Assembly (NCBI GenBank): GCA_019245555.1
Contig: JAFARH010000064.1
Location: forward strand, 1-5,798
Direction: 5' to 3'
Length of the DNA stretch: 5,798 nt
DNA from: Betaproteobacteria bacterium
GTDB lineage: Bacteria; Pseudomonadota; Gammaproteobacteria; Burkholderiales; SG8-39
In this document: one piece after another, positions 5,166 to 5,798 of the stretch
How the letters are laid out: each line of letters opens with the position of its first letter
How positions within the stretch are numbered: the first letter of the stretch is position 1
Position numbers and translations under genes: made by a program
Notes under the pieces: generated by a model
The model's database searches: none
Told to the model about the DNA's origin: nothing
What the model saw: only the letters and a program-made list of their open reading frames with translations

Positions 5166-5798
5166 CCGCGCTTGAATGCGCTCGCCGGCATCTTGAACTG
5201 ACCGCCGCTCGCGGCGAGGCGATCCTTGAAGATCTGCCGGATGTGCGGATCCTCGTCCGGGTAGTCGATGTCGATGCGGCCCGGGTCCGATACGAGCGTC
5301 GTGGTGAAGGGATAGAGGTCGTTGTTCCAGCCGCCGAGCTTCACGAAACGCGCCGGGACCTTGCCGTTGTTGAAGTGCTGGTGGAACCACTGCAGCGGCG
5401 GAATGACGAGCGTGCCTTCCTTCCATTCCGTCAACCGCACCGCGCTCTCTCTTCCGTTCTTGAACGGGGTCGTGCCGTGCTCGTTCGGCCACATCATGCT
5501 GAAGCCGGTACCGTCGAGAAGAATGATCGTCGAGCCCGGGCCGTGGCGGTGCGCACGCTCATAGGTGCCGGTCGGGAATTGCTCGACGTGGCAGGCCATG
5601 GTGTTGCGCGCGAGCGCGAGGTGATTGTCATCGTCCTCGACGCCCTGGCCGGCGGGATGCAGCGGCCACTTCCAGATGTTGGGCACGAAGTTGACGAGCG
5701 AGTGCGAGTGGTGGCCGCGCTCGTTGGTCTTGCCGCTGCGATCGCGAAACACCGTGGGATAGAACTTCTGCGGCGTCGCGCTGAAGTAGTCCTTGCGA
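5162..5798 (-). CDS. Cupin-domain protein, 5' end outside window
   Basis: The last 211 residues of a cupin protein; the frame is open to the right edge, so the start lies beyond 5798. Cupin motif 1 reads GTYERAHRHGPGSTIILLDG. The two metal-ligand His of HRH (bases 5551-5543) are present, but the usual Glu of the G(X)5HXH(X)3E(X)6G pattern is Ser. Motif 2 reads GTLVIPPLQWFHQHFN and keeps its Pro, the ligand His (bases 5383-5381) and Asn; the usual Gly is Gln. A three-His metal site is therefore likely. Upstream are FRDRSGKTNERGHHSHSLVN and FVPNIWKWPLHP; the C-terminus ends MPASAFKRG. Cupins of this sort include non-haem iron dioxygenases and isomerases, so a role in aromatic breakdown is possible but not shown. 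Its stop overlaps the SDR remnant, suggesting a former cupin-SDR operon. A GTG at 5752 is in frame but codes within the conserved region. Confidence 0.85.
   Translation of the reverse strand, partial: RKDYFSATPQKFYPTVFRDRSGKTNERGHHSHSLVNFVPNIWKWPLHPAGQGVEDDDNHLALARNTMACHVEQFPTGTYERAHRHGPGSTIILLDGTGFSMMWPNEHGTTPFKNGRESAVRLTEWKEGTLVIPPLQWFHQHFNNGKVPARFVKLGGWNNDLYPFTTTLVSDPGRIDIDYPDEDPHIRQIFKDRLAASGGQFKMPASAFKRG

Noticed and set aside
5750..5752. GTG as the cupin start
   Set aside because: The frame continues upstream to the window edge with sensible sequence (RKDYFSATPQKFYPT), so the start is outside the window.

Overview
The window looks like chromosomal DNA of a GC-rich proteobacterium, most likely a betaproteobacterium. 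The basis is GC-rich codon use throughout, a branched-chain-amino-acid-type ABC transporter, a benzoate-CoA-ligase-family enzyme, and a pair of AAATGGGG...CCCCATTT palindromes of the kind I associate with REP-like repeats in that class. No phage, plasmid, CRISPR, tRNA or rRNA signal was seen.

Layout. Positions 1-325 (minus) hold the 5' part of a LivH-type permease gene. Positions 326-436 hold a rho-independent terminator-like hairpin directly against the permease start codon, plus two 27-base palindromes that are exact reverse complements of each other. Positions 437-1627 (minus) encode a secreted substrate-binding protein with a very strong Shine-Dalgarno. Positions 1699-3060 (minus) encode a GcvT/LigM-like tetrahydrofolate-dependent methyltransferase (O-demethylase-like). 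Only 13 bases further, and divergent, 3074-4576 (plus) encode a benzoate-CoA-ligase-family enzyme. Convergent with it is a small, less GC-rich gene for an unrecognised secreted protein (4585-5088, minus), whose natural start codon seems to be missing. Upstream of that is a 17-codon remnant of a short-chain dehydrogenase (5112-5165, minus), overlapping the stop of a cupin-domain gene (5162-5798, minus) that runs off the right edge.

How the genes may work together (inference). An ABC importer of the type often used for aromatic acids, a LigM-like demethylase and an aryl-CoA ligase side by side fit uptake, O-demethylation and CoA activation of a methoxylated aromatic acid. The methyl group would pass to tetrahydrofolate. 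The cupin and the lost dehydrogenase could belong to the same catabolic locus. The sequence alone does not fix the substrate.

The points most worth a second look are the Glu at the position that appears to match the catalytic Tyr of LigM, the broken SDR/orphan-gene junction near 5115-5125, the hairpin array between binding protein and permease, and the 13-base divergent start region. I see no evidence of a wholly new type of system.
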